From assembly GCA_037367355.1 (NCBI GenBank), contig CM074702.1:1364001-1428000 (forward strand): a stretch of DNA of 64,000 nt. The letters run 5' to 3'. Position 1 is the stretch's first letter. The number at the start of each line of letters is the position of its first letter. This stretch comes from Neoscytalidium dimidiatum. Lineage: Eukaryota > Ascomycota > Dothideomycetes > Botryosphaeriales > Botryosphaeriaceae. The notes beneath the pieces are model-generated. The model searched no databases and was not told the origin of the DNA. It saw nothing but the letters and a program-made list of their open reading frames with translations. The translations under genes were made by a program, and so were the position numbers. This document shows positions 45,473-56,066 of this stretch, piece by piece.

Positions 45473-46539
45473 ATGAAGCCGGGTGCAGCCGTTGCGCTGA
45501 GTCGCACGAAGAGGACAGGCTCGGGATCGGATGCGAGAGGCGAAGCGGCACAGTGGGGTCGAGGGAGCAAGAAACCGACGACAGGCAGTGTGGCGTTGCT
45601 GCTATGGAAGAAAAGCGCGGAGAAGACAGGATGATGAGGCTTAGAAAGCAGCACAAAGGGTGTCTGGAATTGGGAGAGTGAGGAAGGGCAAATGCGATAC
45701 TTCCCGGAGCGGAGCAGTGGCCTAGTAGACCCCTCGCTCTCTCCACACTGATAACCACTGCCCAAGCTCAAGGCTAGTCGAGACCAGGAGACGGCGCACA
45801 CGGACGGAGACGGCGCACAGTGACGGAGTCGGGGTCGACGTCTGTTGGGCGACAGCTGGCAGCATCAGATAAAAGGCGGCCGCCTGTCAGCACCGCTCGT
45901 GGCGGTTTCGTAAGCAGCCATGCAGGACCCGAAGGAGTCACCGCCAGCGGCTTGCCCTGAACGTGCTGGGCTGATGCAAGATATGCAGCGCGATCCAATG
46001 ATACGCGGGGCCAGCTGATGAACGCTCCAGCAGCAACCCTGTGCGGCGCGAAACTCACGGCCCGTCTGCTTGCCCGCCTGCTCGGAGGCGGGCGGTCACG
46101 ACGTTCCTCCGTGCGGAGTTGCATCTGGACTGCATCTATCTGCTAAGCAGCGCCATAAGAACCTTGGAAGCTCACCTTGCCAATCTGCGAGGCTCGCACC
46201 AGGTTTCCACTGCCTTCGAGCACCGTTGCAGCCGCAGCTCTCAAAACGGGCTGAGACGGACTTAACACGGAGCTAAGCAACAGCATCGTTGTGCGGATTG
46301 CGTCGCTTCAGCGCGGTCTAGCACAGTTCATTGAGCAGCAAGAGGAGGCTGGATGTCAAATTTGCTAGCACGACAAGTCATTATTGGTAATGGAGCGGAT
46401 CCAGTCTCTTGCTGCCCGGCCGCAAGTGGTCAAAATTCGCGTGCTTAGGCCGTTTGCGGAAATCGACATCGAGTCATGAACGGTCAAACCCTCCGACTCT
46501 TCGACTCGGCCAGAGCTCCGTCGGGCCCGTCTTACTCCG
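45473..46539. other. intergenic, no gene seen
   Basis: This is the promoter side of the Zn2Cys6 gene and the 3' side of the DOMON-b561 gene. Frames of about 110-130 codons are Arg/Ser-rich and overlap on both strands. No repeats or RNA genes recognised. Confidence 0.6.
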
Positions 46540-48214
46540 TTACACCATCGCCCTCGGCTGCGTGGCTTGTGCCCCGCCATAGTACATATCTCTTGTGTTC
46601 TGCCCTTGGTAACCCATGTTGCCCAAAGCGATGTCGCTGCGCGACGACTGTGACTCGTATCCACCTCCAGGAGCCATTCCACCAGGTGGCGGCCGCGCGC
46701 TGTACGGGGGCGGCGGCGGCGGCGGCGGCGGCGCCGTGGCAGGGGCAACTCCGGATATCACCGCCTGTGTTTTCCTCCGCTCCCTCCTTCGCTTATACCA
46801 CGTTGCCGCAGTTGTGAGCACAAACAAGGCGACGACAAGGAACAAGTACACGAGATTGCTGCGTCGTGCGTCCGCGAATCGAAACCCGATGAACCCGTTG
46901 GCCAGGCCGACGCCAATGAGAACAGGGCCAAGGTAACGATGGATTCTACCCATCCATGTGGGGAAATGGGTACGAAGCCAGACACGGTGGTGAAACCATC
47001 CAAGAGCAAGCTGGACGAAAAGCAGGCTAAAGACAAGTAGTCCGATAATTTGGTGGGCCGAGTTGATCTTCTTGGACTGCAGAAAGACTGAGCATTGGTA
47101 CTTTCAGCAAGTCGTTGTCTTGCAGCGGGGCCACTTACCTTGTTGTAGTATTTGCTAATCCAGATACCAAGACCAACCCCAGCGCAGAGCACCAACAAGC
47201 CGCCAGCTTGCGCGCCGGCGTGCCACTGCACTCGGTCGAAACCGCGTAGAAGGATTACTCCTATCGGAAAGATAAACAGGAACGTCCCACACATGAATAC
47301 TGCATGCGTGGCCGATCCACGATTGCCGTCGTCCTCGCGCAGGCCACCCCGCCTTTGTGCACCTTCCATCTGCGTTCCAAAGGCCGTGCCGGCCATGGTT
47401 GCATTATCCTCCGTAGCCCTGGTCATATCCATCGCAAAGAAGCCATAGAACTCATGCCGACGGATGCCAGCGCTCTGTGACTGAGAGTAAAGGTCGTGGT
47501 TCCAAGGGCCGAGGGCATAAATGAAAGGCTGGGTGGTAGAATTCAGGTCGAGGGATAGCTCTGGCACTGCCGACCGCACACGTCTGCATTGAGCGTTGAC
47601 AGAGTAGTAGTCATTATCGTCGTCGTCCTCCAAGACGCCGACTGGAGGGATGCCCGCGTGCTCGTACACGAAGCAGTCGATGGAAGAGCGGTAGCTTGGC
47701 TCGGTTTCGCCAGAGGCGACTCGTGGGGAGAAGGTCACATCTATGACAGAATGTCAGCAACGAGGCCCCGCTGACTTTGGAGCGCCCAACAGGTTCGCCG
47801 CCTTACTGTTGCCGTTCGAGTCGTGATACACGAGGAAAATAAGGGCGTCTTTCATGCGGGTGCCGATGCCCACCCCGATCCATTGGTAGTCGGCAGGAGC
47901 GCTGAGGTGCAGGAACAGGTCGACGTCGCCATTGTCCGGCACAGCTGTGAGTGAGAAGGTCAGGTTTCCCGTGCCAGGGCTGTCGGAATACAAGAAGGTG
48001 GCAGAAGCAGGCGCGGTCTGAGTGGGCCCGGCGGGCTGGCGGGGCGACAGCAAAGAGGCGGTGGTGGGCAGGAGCAGCGCTGGTCGAAAACGGTCAGTGC
48101 GACGGCTCAGACTGCCGCGTTTGCGCGGCGTGGGGATCAGGGTCCACTCAGCTACTCACCCGCAAGCACGGCCAGCCCGATCGCCAGGCGTCCACACAGC
48201 AGTAGCAGAGCCAT
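46540..48214 (-). CDS. DOMON-cytochrome b561 transmembrane electron-transfer protein
   Basis: Model: complement(join(46540..47076, 47139..47740, 47807..48079, 48160..48214)), 488 aa. A short signal peptide (MALLLLCGRLAIGLAVL) leads to an extracellular DOMON domain, the b-type heme module related to the cytochrome part of cellobiose dehydrogenase (about 30-210; LFLHLSAPADYQWIGVGIGTRM). The b561 core has four heme-ligand histidines placed one per helix: His255 (SATHAVFM), His283 (WHAGAQ), His318 (NSAHQIIG) and His356 (RIHRYLGP). A KRRRERRK stop-transfer follows the last helix. The cytosolic tail is Pro- and Gly-rich (nine Pro in a row, from a GGC repeat). The family moves electrons across the plasma membrane and may reduce iron or extracellular acceptors. 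All three introns (62, 66 and 80 nt) close in phase. Confidence 0.9.
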
Positions 48215-48927
48215 CTTCGAGCGCTTCTCGCGGTGAGTTGATGGAGGAGTTGCAGGTTCAGAGCGAGCTGCACGCTGGCCGGCGTACAGGCTGCTGACAT
48301 GCGGTTCACTCGCCAGAGCCAAGGGCGCGCGCACCGGGAGCCGCTTGCCGCAGCGTCCCTGCAAAGAGCCAGCTGTGTGCCAGCCTTGCTTGCAGCTGAT
48401 GAGCGGAGCTGGGCGCTGGGTGCTGGGGTCGGGGCTGTGCTGTGTTCGTGCTCTGCGCGGCCCTGTGGCCCTGTGGCCCTGCGCTGCATGCCTGCGCCCT
48501 GCTCAATGGCTCGGTTCCTGCCCAATCAACACAATGCTGAGGCAACCTTTTGGCTTTGGCCACGAGCTTCTTTCTGCCGTCGGACGCCAGACACGAGACA
48601 ACGGCAAGAGCTTCAGGCCGCTTCCGGGGTCGAGGCTCGCCTCTCGCCTCGCATAGCCGCGCAGCGCCCTCCTGCCTCGTCATGGTAGCGCTCGGGTGCC
48701 TGCATTCCAGCCAAGCGGCCGGCGCCATGTGAAAGACCGCCGCACACCGCTCACCCTAAGCAACCTCCCAGCACCCGCGTCTCCCTAGATACCTCTTTGA
48801 GTTCGTCAATTGCGTCAGGCAGGCAAAGCCGGACTTTATTAGCGCCACATGAGTCGAGTGCGTGGGCTTGTTCTTCCGCGCAAGGGACCTCCGTCCACCA
48901 ACACACCTGTCCCCAACAACTCCTCCC
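48215..48927. promoter_or_regulatory. divergent intergenic region, DOMON-b561 / DHCR7-like
   Basis: These 713 bp lie between two divergent starts, so the two genes could share control elements. The sequence is GC-rich and contains a repeated GGCCCTGT motif at about 48460-48480. No TATA box or known sterol element (such as TCGTATA) was seen. Confidence 0.5.
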
Positions 48928-50705
48928 ATGGATATCGAGCTCGCAACCACGCCAGAGCGCTGGCAATGGCTGGGCGCCGTTGTCGGCAACAAGCCCAAGT
49001 CAAGACTCAAGGCTAAAGACGCGCAGGACCGACGTCGACGCCCCTCTTCCGCCGCCACGCACCCCTCTGCAAATCTCTCCTGGCGTCGTAAGCGAAAGTC
49101 GTGGCTCTCTGGCGTCGCCTGCATCTTCATGATCACTGTCCCTCCCTCGCTCGTGATCTTGACCTGGATTGCCCTCGAACACTTCAATGGCTCGCTCTTT
49201 ACGGCTCTGTTTGCCCTCCAGGAGTTCGGCCTGTCCTCTTTTCTCAAGCAATTTGCCCCGGCGGCAGATCTGCGCACGAGCTTGGCCTATTTCGCTTGGA
49301 TACTTTTTCAAGCTCTTCTCTACACAATTTTGCCTGGAAGAAGCACTGGTCAGCTGACCGCCGCCGGAAATCTGCTCGAATACCACACCAATGGATTCCT
49401 GGCGTGGCAGATTACTGTGGCTCTCTTCTCTTTCGCCACATTTTCAGGTGTCATTGATCCTGCCTTCATTGCCAAAAATTGGGAGGGTCTTGTGGTTGTC
49501 TATAATATTTACGGCTACCTTCTGTCTGTCGTCGCCTACTTGAAGGCACACTACGCCCCCTCGTATGCTGAGGACCGCAACTTTAGTGGTAATACCTTCC
49601 ACAGCTCTCCCCAAAAAAAAATTTCCTGCTTTGCCACAGAGAGCTAAATTTTTTCAGGGTCGGCTTTATACGACTTCCTTATGGGAATCGAATTCAATCC
49701 GCGCTTTGGCAAGACCTGGGACTGGAAACTCTTTCACAATGGCCGCCCTGGTATCATTGCTTGGACCTTAATGTGCGTTTTCGATTCAAACGAGGGTGGA
49801 GGAGCATGAAAATAGCGACTAACCCTAGTGTAAGCGACTTATCTTATACGGCCCTTCAGAAGCAGAGACACGGCTACATCACGAATTCTATTATTATTGT
49901 CGACATCTTCCATATTATCTACGTTGCCGACTTTTTCATCAACGAGGACTGGTCAGCACATACGGCACGTCTGTTATAAATGCTCAGCTAACCAATTAGG
50001 TACCTCCGCACCATTGATATCTGTCACGACCACTTCGGCTTCTACCTGGCGTGGGGTTCCGCCGTCTGGCTGCCAACAATGTATACGCTTCAATCGCAGT
50101 ATCTTGCGCGCTATCCAGTGCAGCTGTCCCCCATCGCTGCAGCGCTGGTTTTTACAATCGGCATTTCTGGCTACGCTCTGTTCCGCTCAGTCAACTTCCA
50201 AAAGGACATTGTTCGCCGCACGAATGGAGACTGCACTATTTGGGGCGAGAAGGCCAAAGTCATGCGTTGCAACTTCAAGACAGCCGACGGGCGTGATCAC
50301 CAAACTCTCCTGCTGCTTTCGGGTAAGTTAATTTCCTTTTTGCCCGATCCATTGCAGGAGTCTACTCCGCCATCAAGATGCGAAGCATAAAGTGTCGCTT
50401 TGGCTTTATGGGTCCAGGATTCACGAAAATGTCGCACGATCTTTACTGAAGTAGACTAACGCATTGTAGGCTGGTGGGGGATCTCACGCCATTGCAACTA
50501 CGTCGGCGACCTCATGCTCTCGTACGCCATGTGTGCTGTCTGCGGTTTCCAGCACCTGATTCCCTGGACTTACGCAATTTTCATGACGTGTATCCTCATT
50601 CACCGCTGCTTTAGAGATGAGGCGCGCTGTCATGCAAAATATGGGGAGCAATGGGACAAGTACTGCACCATTGTCCGATGGAGGCTGATTCCGGGAGTTT
50701 GGTAA
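48928..50705 (+). CDS. sterol delta-7 reductase (DHCR7-like), ERG4/ERG24 superfamily
   Basis: Model: join(48928..49588, 49658..49772, 49835..49951, 50000..50322, 50470..50705), 483 aa. It is an ER membrane NADPH-dependent reductase expected to saturate the C7-C8 double bond of sterols. Eight or more hydrophobic helices are seen. Family blocks: [25 protein letters not shown] with [49 protein letters not shown]...[19 protein letters not shown]; and the C-terminal [12 protein letters not shown]...YGEQWDKYC. The DICHDHFG and WLP-YTLQ-PVQLS blocks place it with DHCR7, not with C24(28)-reductase ERG4 or C14-reductase ERG24. All four introns (69, 62, 48 and 147 nt) close in phase. An upstream ATG at 48862 is possible. 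Baker's yeast has no such enzyme, because ergosterol keeps delta-7. Confidence 0.9.
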
Positions 50706-51452
50706 ACTCTCTGTAAGCTGGGATTGGGGCTTCGAAACCCTAGCTGGCAGTTGTGCAGAACAGGGGCCGAGACCGAGCGCTTGGAAGGGCACGTTGAGGT
50801 TATGTGAGTCGGTGGGGACAGAGGACGTGATAGCGCTGAGACCGTAGTGCAACCTCTTTAGACTCAGTGTCTGAAGCAAGGATGGAATAAAGTCTGCTGG
50901 CAGCGTTGTGGCGGGTTCGTGCTGTAGTTATATTGGAGTCTTCTTCTTGAGTTTGGCGGAAACACGATACCTATTCGCAGATATGAGCAACATGCATTCC
51001 TAGACTAGACCTAAACACAAGATGATGTTTCGATCCGTCAGTCAGCCTATTTTTGGTAACCTGACAAATGCAGCACGTTCGACGGTACCATCTCTAACGA
51101 AGCATGAAAGCTTTCTTCACCTGATGGTGTGCAGGAGGCTCTGCTCGGCATGTGACGGCCGACGACTCAAATCCCTAGGGATCCATGATGCGGCTGATGC
51201 TCGTATCTTACCCTCCAGATCCTCGGAGCACGACGCGGTCTTGGCGTTCGTCATCCCGCATCTCTCCCACGTTTCCTGTCCCATCAGGTACGCCTATCCC
51301 GCGATTGGCTGTCGGCAAATCGTCTTGCAACAAGGGTGAGCAAGTCCTGTCGCGAGCCGCGCAACGTTATCGACGCTCATGCCCACCAACAGGAGCCTTC
51401 ACCGTCCCTCTCAAGGTTGTGTGCCCGTCACCAATCTCTCAAACTCGCAACC
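50706..51452. other. intergenic between tandem plus-strand genes
   Basis: No gene is supported. The upstream part is likely the 3' UTR of the reductase, with an AATAAA at 50886-50891; the downstream part is the promoter of the DUF202 gene. Confidence 0.6.
50886..50891 (+). terminator. AATAAA polyadenylation-type signal
   Basis: AATAAA lies 180 bases after the stop codon of the DHCR7-like gene, on the right strand and at a plausible distance for its 3' end. Confidence 0.4.
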
Positions 51453-51968
51453 ATGCCACTCTTCACCCGCCTGCGCGCGCCCGTCTACCAGAACACCGGC
51501 TCTGTCGCCCGCGACCACCTCGCGTCAGAACGAACCTTCCTCGCCTGGTTGCGGACGGGCCTGGGCTTCATCGCCCTCGGCATCGCCATCGAGCGCTTCT
51601 CCCAGCTCGATCTGACCGAGCTCCTCATTTCCGCTAGACCCGCCGCCCCCGCACCTTCGTCGACGTTGTCATCCCAATCGCGTGTGCATAACGATGGAAG
51701 GGATGGCAGTGGTGTGAAGCATAGCAATTCGTTCAAGGATACCTCGAACGTGCTAGTCGGAGCACTGCTAGGGACGGGGACCGGCAGCATCGCCTACGGC
51801 ACGAGCAGATACTTCGAGAACATGAGACTGCTGGAGAGAGGGCTCTTCAAGCCGGCGTACTACGGTGCGGGGGCACTGGGCATCGCGGTTGCGGGATTAG
51901 CGGGCGGGGTGTACTGGAGCGCGGTTAGAGATAAATACGGGGTGGGCGAGGGTGAGACAGACAGGTGA
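51453..51968 (+). CDS. DUF202 (YidH-like) small membrane protein
   Basis: A single-exon gene of 171 aa. The start is the ATG of MPLFTRLRAP; the open frame extends 39 codons upstream, but that part is not conserved-looking. The DUF202 signature is plain: NTGSVARDHLASERTFLAWLRTGLGFIALGIAIERF, with helix 1 inside it. A Ser/Pro loop follows, then helix 2 (NVLVGALLGTGTGSIAYGTSRYF) and helix 3 (YYGAGALGIAVAGLAGGVYW). The three-helix layout matches YidH-like proteins and the membrane domain of VTC subunits. Function in fungi is not established; vacuolar or plasma-membrane location is a guess. Confidence 0.88.
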   Translation: MPLFTRLRAPVYQNTGSVARDHLASERTFLAWLRTGLGFIALGIAIERFSQLDLTELLISARPAAPAPSSTLSSQSRVHNDGRDGSGVKHSNSFKDTSNVLVGALLGTGTGSIAYGTSRYFENMRLLERGLFKPAYYGAGALGIAVAGLAGGVYWSAVRDKYGVGEGETDR

Positions 51969-53222
51969 AAGGTGGTGAGTCGTAAGTTGTCTGGGTGCAT
52001 GGTGGGATGGATGATTCTACCGATGACGCCTGCCGCTCGGCTCTGGAACCAGGTCGACGTGACTAGCTACGGGTCGGTGAACAGCGTGGCGACTGCGGTG
52101 GCCAGACTGCGAGCTCGGTTCAACCAACTGCCAGTCCATCGCAGTATAGTCCAAAATCTGTCTAGCAGACGGGCACGGCTTGCCAAGGTGATAGGCCAGA
52201 TTGCTCCACGCGCAAGCTTGTGAGTTGGAAGGAGCTGTGCGGAAACACCGCAGGCACACATAGATTCAGCATCGATATTTGCTACGTCACAGTGCCAGCG
52301 CTGTGTTTAGACACGGTGTCGCGGTGAGCAAAGGATAAATCCGACGAGTTCCTTCCGGGTAGAAGACTAGGGTAGGCAAAAGGTTGCCGGCGACAATTCT
52401 ACTCTTCCGTCTATGATGGAACATATACCTTTCGTGCAGAGGTGAACCTCTCGTCCTTTCCAGGCAGCGTCCGCCCATTCGAATATCTAGTCTTCCATTG
52501 TATCAAGCTTAGCAACAAGCTTAGCTTGCGGCACGGTTGAAAGGGCAAATCTCCGTTCCTGCAGCAATTCCCGACCAACCAGGTCTAGCTCCGTCTACAT
52601 CAGCCTCGGCCAACTCCCCTCACACCACGCGACACACGCGCCGGGGGGCGGTCATGCCCCTATACAATTCCCCCAAAACAGCTAAACGCAACCGCTAGTG
52701 TGCGGCCCGAGTAAGCTTGGCACGCCGTAAATAGCATCGTAGGCGGTCCAGCTAATCTCGCTCGCTCTCGGTTTTCCCTGCTCTCGATCCTTCCGGTTGC
52801 AAAGAACGAATCCTTCACAAAATCTTTCGCTCTATTGCCTGGAGCGGAGTCATTGAGCCCACATAGTCGCCCTGGTGGCGTGCACCTGCGGCCGTTTATC
52901 GCGGAGCGGCGCCTGTAAGTGCTAGGCTCCAGTGGCGGTTGTGACCATAGGCGGGCTGCGGCTTTGGCAACTTGCTGCCGGTGCGGCTGTTGCCATCTCA
53001 TTTTAAGTGCTTTCAACCCTGTGCTGCCTGGAGGTTTTGCTTGTTGTGCATCTCTGTGCTCCATACTTAATCATATATCGTAACAACTCTTCTTCGAGAT
53101 TTTCGTTGTTTTCCCTCGAGGCGCCACTCCACCATCCAACCACACATCATCTGGAAGCAATCGCTGCTAATAATTTCGGACCCTTTCTCTTGTTCACTTT
53201 CCCTCGATCCTAATCCGTCATA
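51969..53222. other. intergenic, no gene seen
   Basis: Non-coding DNA between two plus-strand genes. The 120 bp before 53223 are T/C-rich. Short overlapping frames only. Confidence 0.6.
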
Positions 53223-54395
53223 ATGTCTGAAGAGGTTTCAAATACGATACGAAACCATCAGGCTGATGGACCTTCTGCGCCTACACAGGCAGCTGATGCG
53301 TCATCGGTCCCTCAGCCTTCTGCTGCTCCCTCTCCTGGCTCTACGAACGCTGCATCCTCAGCCACCGCTGCTCCTCACACCTCGATTCATCCTCACACTA
53401 CACCCGCTGCTATAGCAGCCGATGGCGCTCCTCCCAGCAGCACACGCATCGACCTTCCTGATCAAGGAACTACGACAGCTGAAAGGGCTGGTCGAGTGTT
53501 GCCATTTTTTCGGTTTGGAGACAGCCATTGGCAATGGAAACTCGGGCTCCGCATGCTCACTCTGATCTGTGCAATAATTGGCATGAGCACTATTGTATGG
53601 GTTGGAGTGGGTGAAGGGAAATGGTCCTCCGGTGACAATTACTACGATCCAAACGACCAGTGGGTCGGGGCATTGTCAATTCCAGTAAGCACACGAAAGC
53701 TCACCCTGATTTGACAGCGCGCTAATGGCGTTCAGCTCATATGCTCTGTGATATTCAACACCATCGTCATCCTTGTACTCTTCTTTACCAAAACTCCTGT
53801 TCATCCCGGGGTGGCTGTTGGCGTGGATCTCGTCCTTTGGCTGAGCATGTTCGCCACCGGATTCATGTCCACGATTGAATACCATTTTATATTCCCCTCC
53901 AGTCCGGATGATTACAGCTCCTACGGATATATCAGCGGAGACGATGGCAGCTACCGCAGCGAGTATTACTGTGGCAGCGACGACTACATCTACAATCCCT
54001 CCGACCGCACGTGCACATACTCACCGAGCAACTGTCCCGGCTTCGACAGCTGCGCCGCACGCGATGGATACTACGCCGCCAGACATCGTGGGACTGTTCT
54101 GTTCGCCGGGGTCGTCTTCACCTGGATTTGCCTGGTCCTTCATTTCATCCTTTTCGTTTGGGCATGCGTTGATACCCACAGGCGGAACGCGAATAAGGGA
54201 TCGGCAGTAGCAAGGGCCACGGCGGAGAGAATCGTGCAGGAGATGATCGCGACCGGGCAGCTCGTGAGGCCACAGCCAGTATTCATGAGACCGGTCACTC
54301 AGGGAATGACGGAGCGTCCTCTGCAACCAATCCAAGAATACTACACTCCAGCACCTCAGGGCAATCCTACAGGGAAGGCTCCGGAACAAGTATGA
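53223..54395 (+). CDS. hypothetical four-helix membrane protein (MARVEL-like topology)
   Basis: Model: join(53223..53684, 53736..54395), 373 aa. The first 90 residues are Ser/Ala/Pro/Thr-rich and disordered, then four membrane helices: MLTLICAIIGMSTIVWVGVG, LICSVIFNTIVILVLFF, VGVDLVLWLSMFATGFMST and VLFAGVVFTWICLVLHFILFVWACV. Between helices 3 and 4 lies a Tyr/Ser/Asp-rich loop with four cysteines (YYCGSDDY...RTCTYSPSNCPGFDSC), likely extracellular and disulfide-bonded. The cytosolic tail is Arg/Gln/Pro-rich. The order of helices resembles MARVEL-domain proteins, but no diagnostic motif is seen. The 51-nt intron (GTAAGC...GCTAATG...TTCAG) closes in phase. Confidence 0.83.
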
Positions 54396-56066
54396 GAGGG
54401 AAAAAAAAATGCGGTCGTTGAGATTGCAACGGGTGGATCGTAAGGCAGGATGTTGGAATAGAGTTTGATCTTTACTGCATCTACCGCTATCGGCTTCACT
54501 TCATCATGGGTGCTTTTAGCTCTGACGGTGGTCGCTTGCCGGACCGGTCCGGCACGCGAGATCTCGTAAGCATTGATCCAAACGCGTCCCTGCTGGTGGC
54601 CTTCCTGGAACATCTCGGACGCTTGAGTCAGGGAAGATCTTTTCCTCAAGGGCTCGGAGAATAACGAGAGAAGTTGTCGGGCTTTTCCCTCCAAGTTCGC
54701 TCGCCGACCTCGCTTACCGAGACACCTTTTTCTTCTCTTCACTTCACTTCACTACACACTCACACCCTATTATTCGATCGCACACCTGCTCAAAGTCTCT
54801 TCGGCCTCACCGCTTTTGGGCTTCACGTTTCAGAAATAGATATGATACCCTCCGAATGCTAGAATGCAGTTTTTCTTGTCCCTGTGCAACCGCTCCTGTT
54901 CCGTAGTCGAGTAGAAGTAGCCGAGCGAGGCCTATCTGTCCGATCAGTGCTGAACCAATCACTAATACAGCCAGTTGCATAGGGATGCATGCATGCAAGC
55001 CAAAAGACATTTGTGAGACCTGCAGCGACGACGATGGGCACGGGTCCCTGGGAATGCGAAAGCGAAGGAAGCCGATCGTTAGTAAATGCTGACGCTCTGT
55101 CGCAACCAACCCCGCCCAGCGTCTACATTCCACTGCTGTTGTTATTGCTGCTCGAATCCGCTGCGTTTGAGCTGCCGATGGCGAGCCAGGATGAACCATG
55201 ATGAGACGGGTGGTGCTTACGGCTTGGGCGCCTGGAAGGTCTGGGAGGTCTGGTACGCTGCCGTGCACGCTGACCCGCCCGCCGGTGAGAGAAGGCGCTG
55301 GCCACGACAATGCCCGTTTCCCGCGTTATATGACGTCGGCGTGCCAGGCAATCAAAGTACAATATCCATATACATGGCCAAGACCGACCTCTCCTCAGCA
55401 GCCGCTGATCCTACGCAGGACCTTCAGGGAGCTTTACCGTCCGGCCACTAGAAGCACTCGCGAAACGTGCTGACCGGCCTACTTGGCCGGTCTTTTGCAT
55501 GTGCCACAGTGATCGCCCGTCTTACCCGCCACGCTTCGAGCATGTGCATGTACGCGCAAGGGCGCTCGAGCCTCCTTCTTGAGGCCTCTAGTCAACCCGG
55601 CTCTGTCCTACTCACCCAGTATGCCCTCGCGTCTGCAAGCTTCAGGACTGCAAAATCTACAAATCAGTGCTGCCGCGTTACCAGGTTCACCCATGGCGTA
55701 TTGGTTGTGTCACTCCGGGACAACGGACACAAGGCAGCAACTATCCATCCATGCCTTACCATCAACTAGAAAGTGTCTATCTGCCTCAGTTTTCTTTCCA
55801 TTTGAGGAGCCTGCCATGCTATGCCAGGGATGACTCTGCGTTGGGGATGACCCTGCACTCTGTCTCGAGAGCGCTCCATGGACCGCCAGTCCAGCTCACG
55901 TACTTGACATTGCTTCCATAAGATTGGTCGTACGCCTTGATCTCTGACTTGCTGCCGCCTTTAAAGCTCGCTGCATCCCCATGCAACCTCTCATCTCGCT
56001 CTTCATCTCCCTATCTCACCTCCTGGACCCTCCCTTTTCAGTCCCCTTCCGCTTTATCCCAAAAAC
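54396..56066. other. intergenic 1.7 kb, one strong hairpin
   Basis: No gene is supported between the membrane protein and the P450. A perfect 8-bp hairpin followed by TTTT lies at 55472-55496. TTTAAAG, TATA-like, is about 105 bp before the P450 start. Frames of about 100-170 codons lack protein character. Confidence 0.55.
55472..55496 (+). other. hairpin followed by T run
   Basis: GACCGGCC, loop TACTT, GGCCGGTC, then TTTT. The arms match perfectly over 8 bp. It has the shape of an RNA 3' end hairpin, but its use in a fungus is unknown. Confidence 0.6.
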
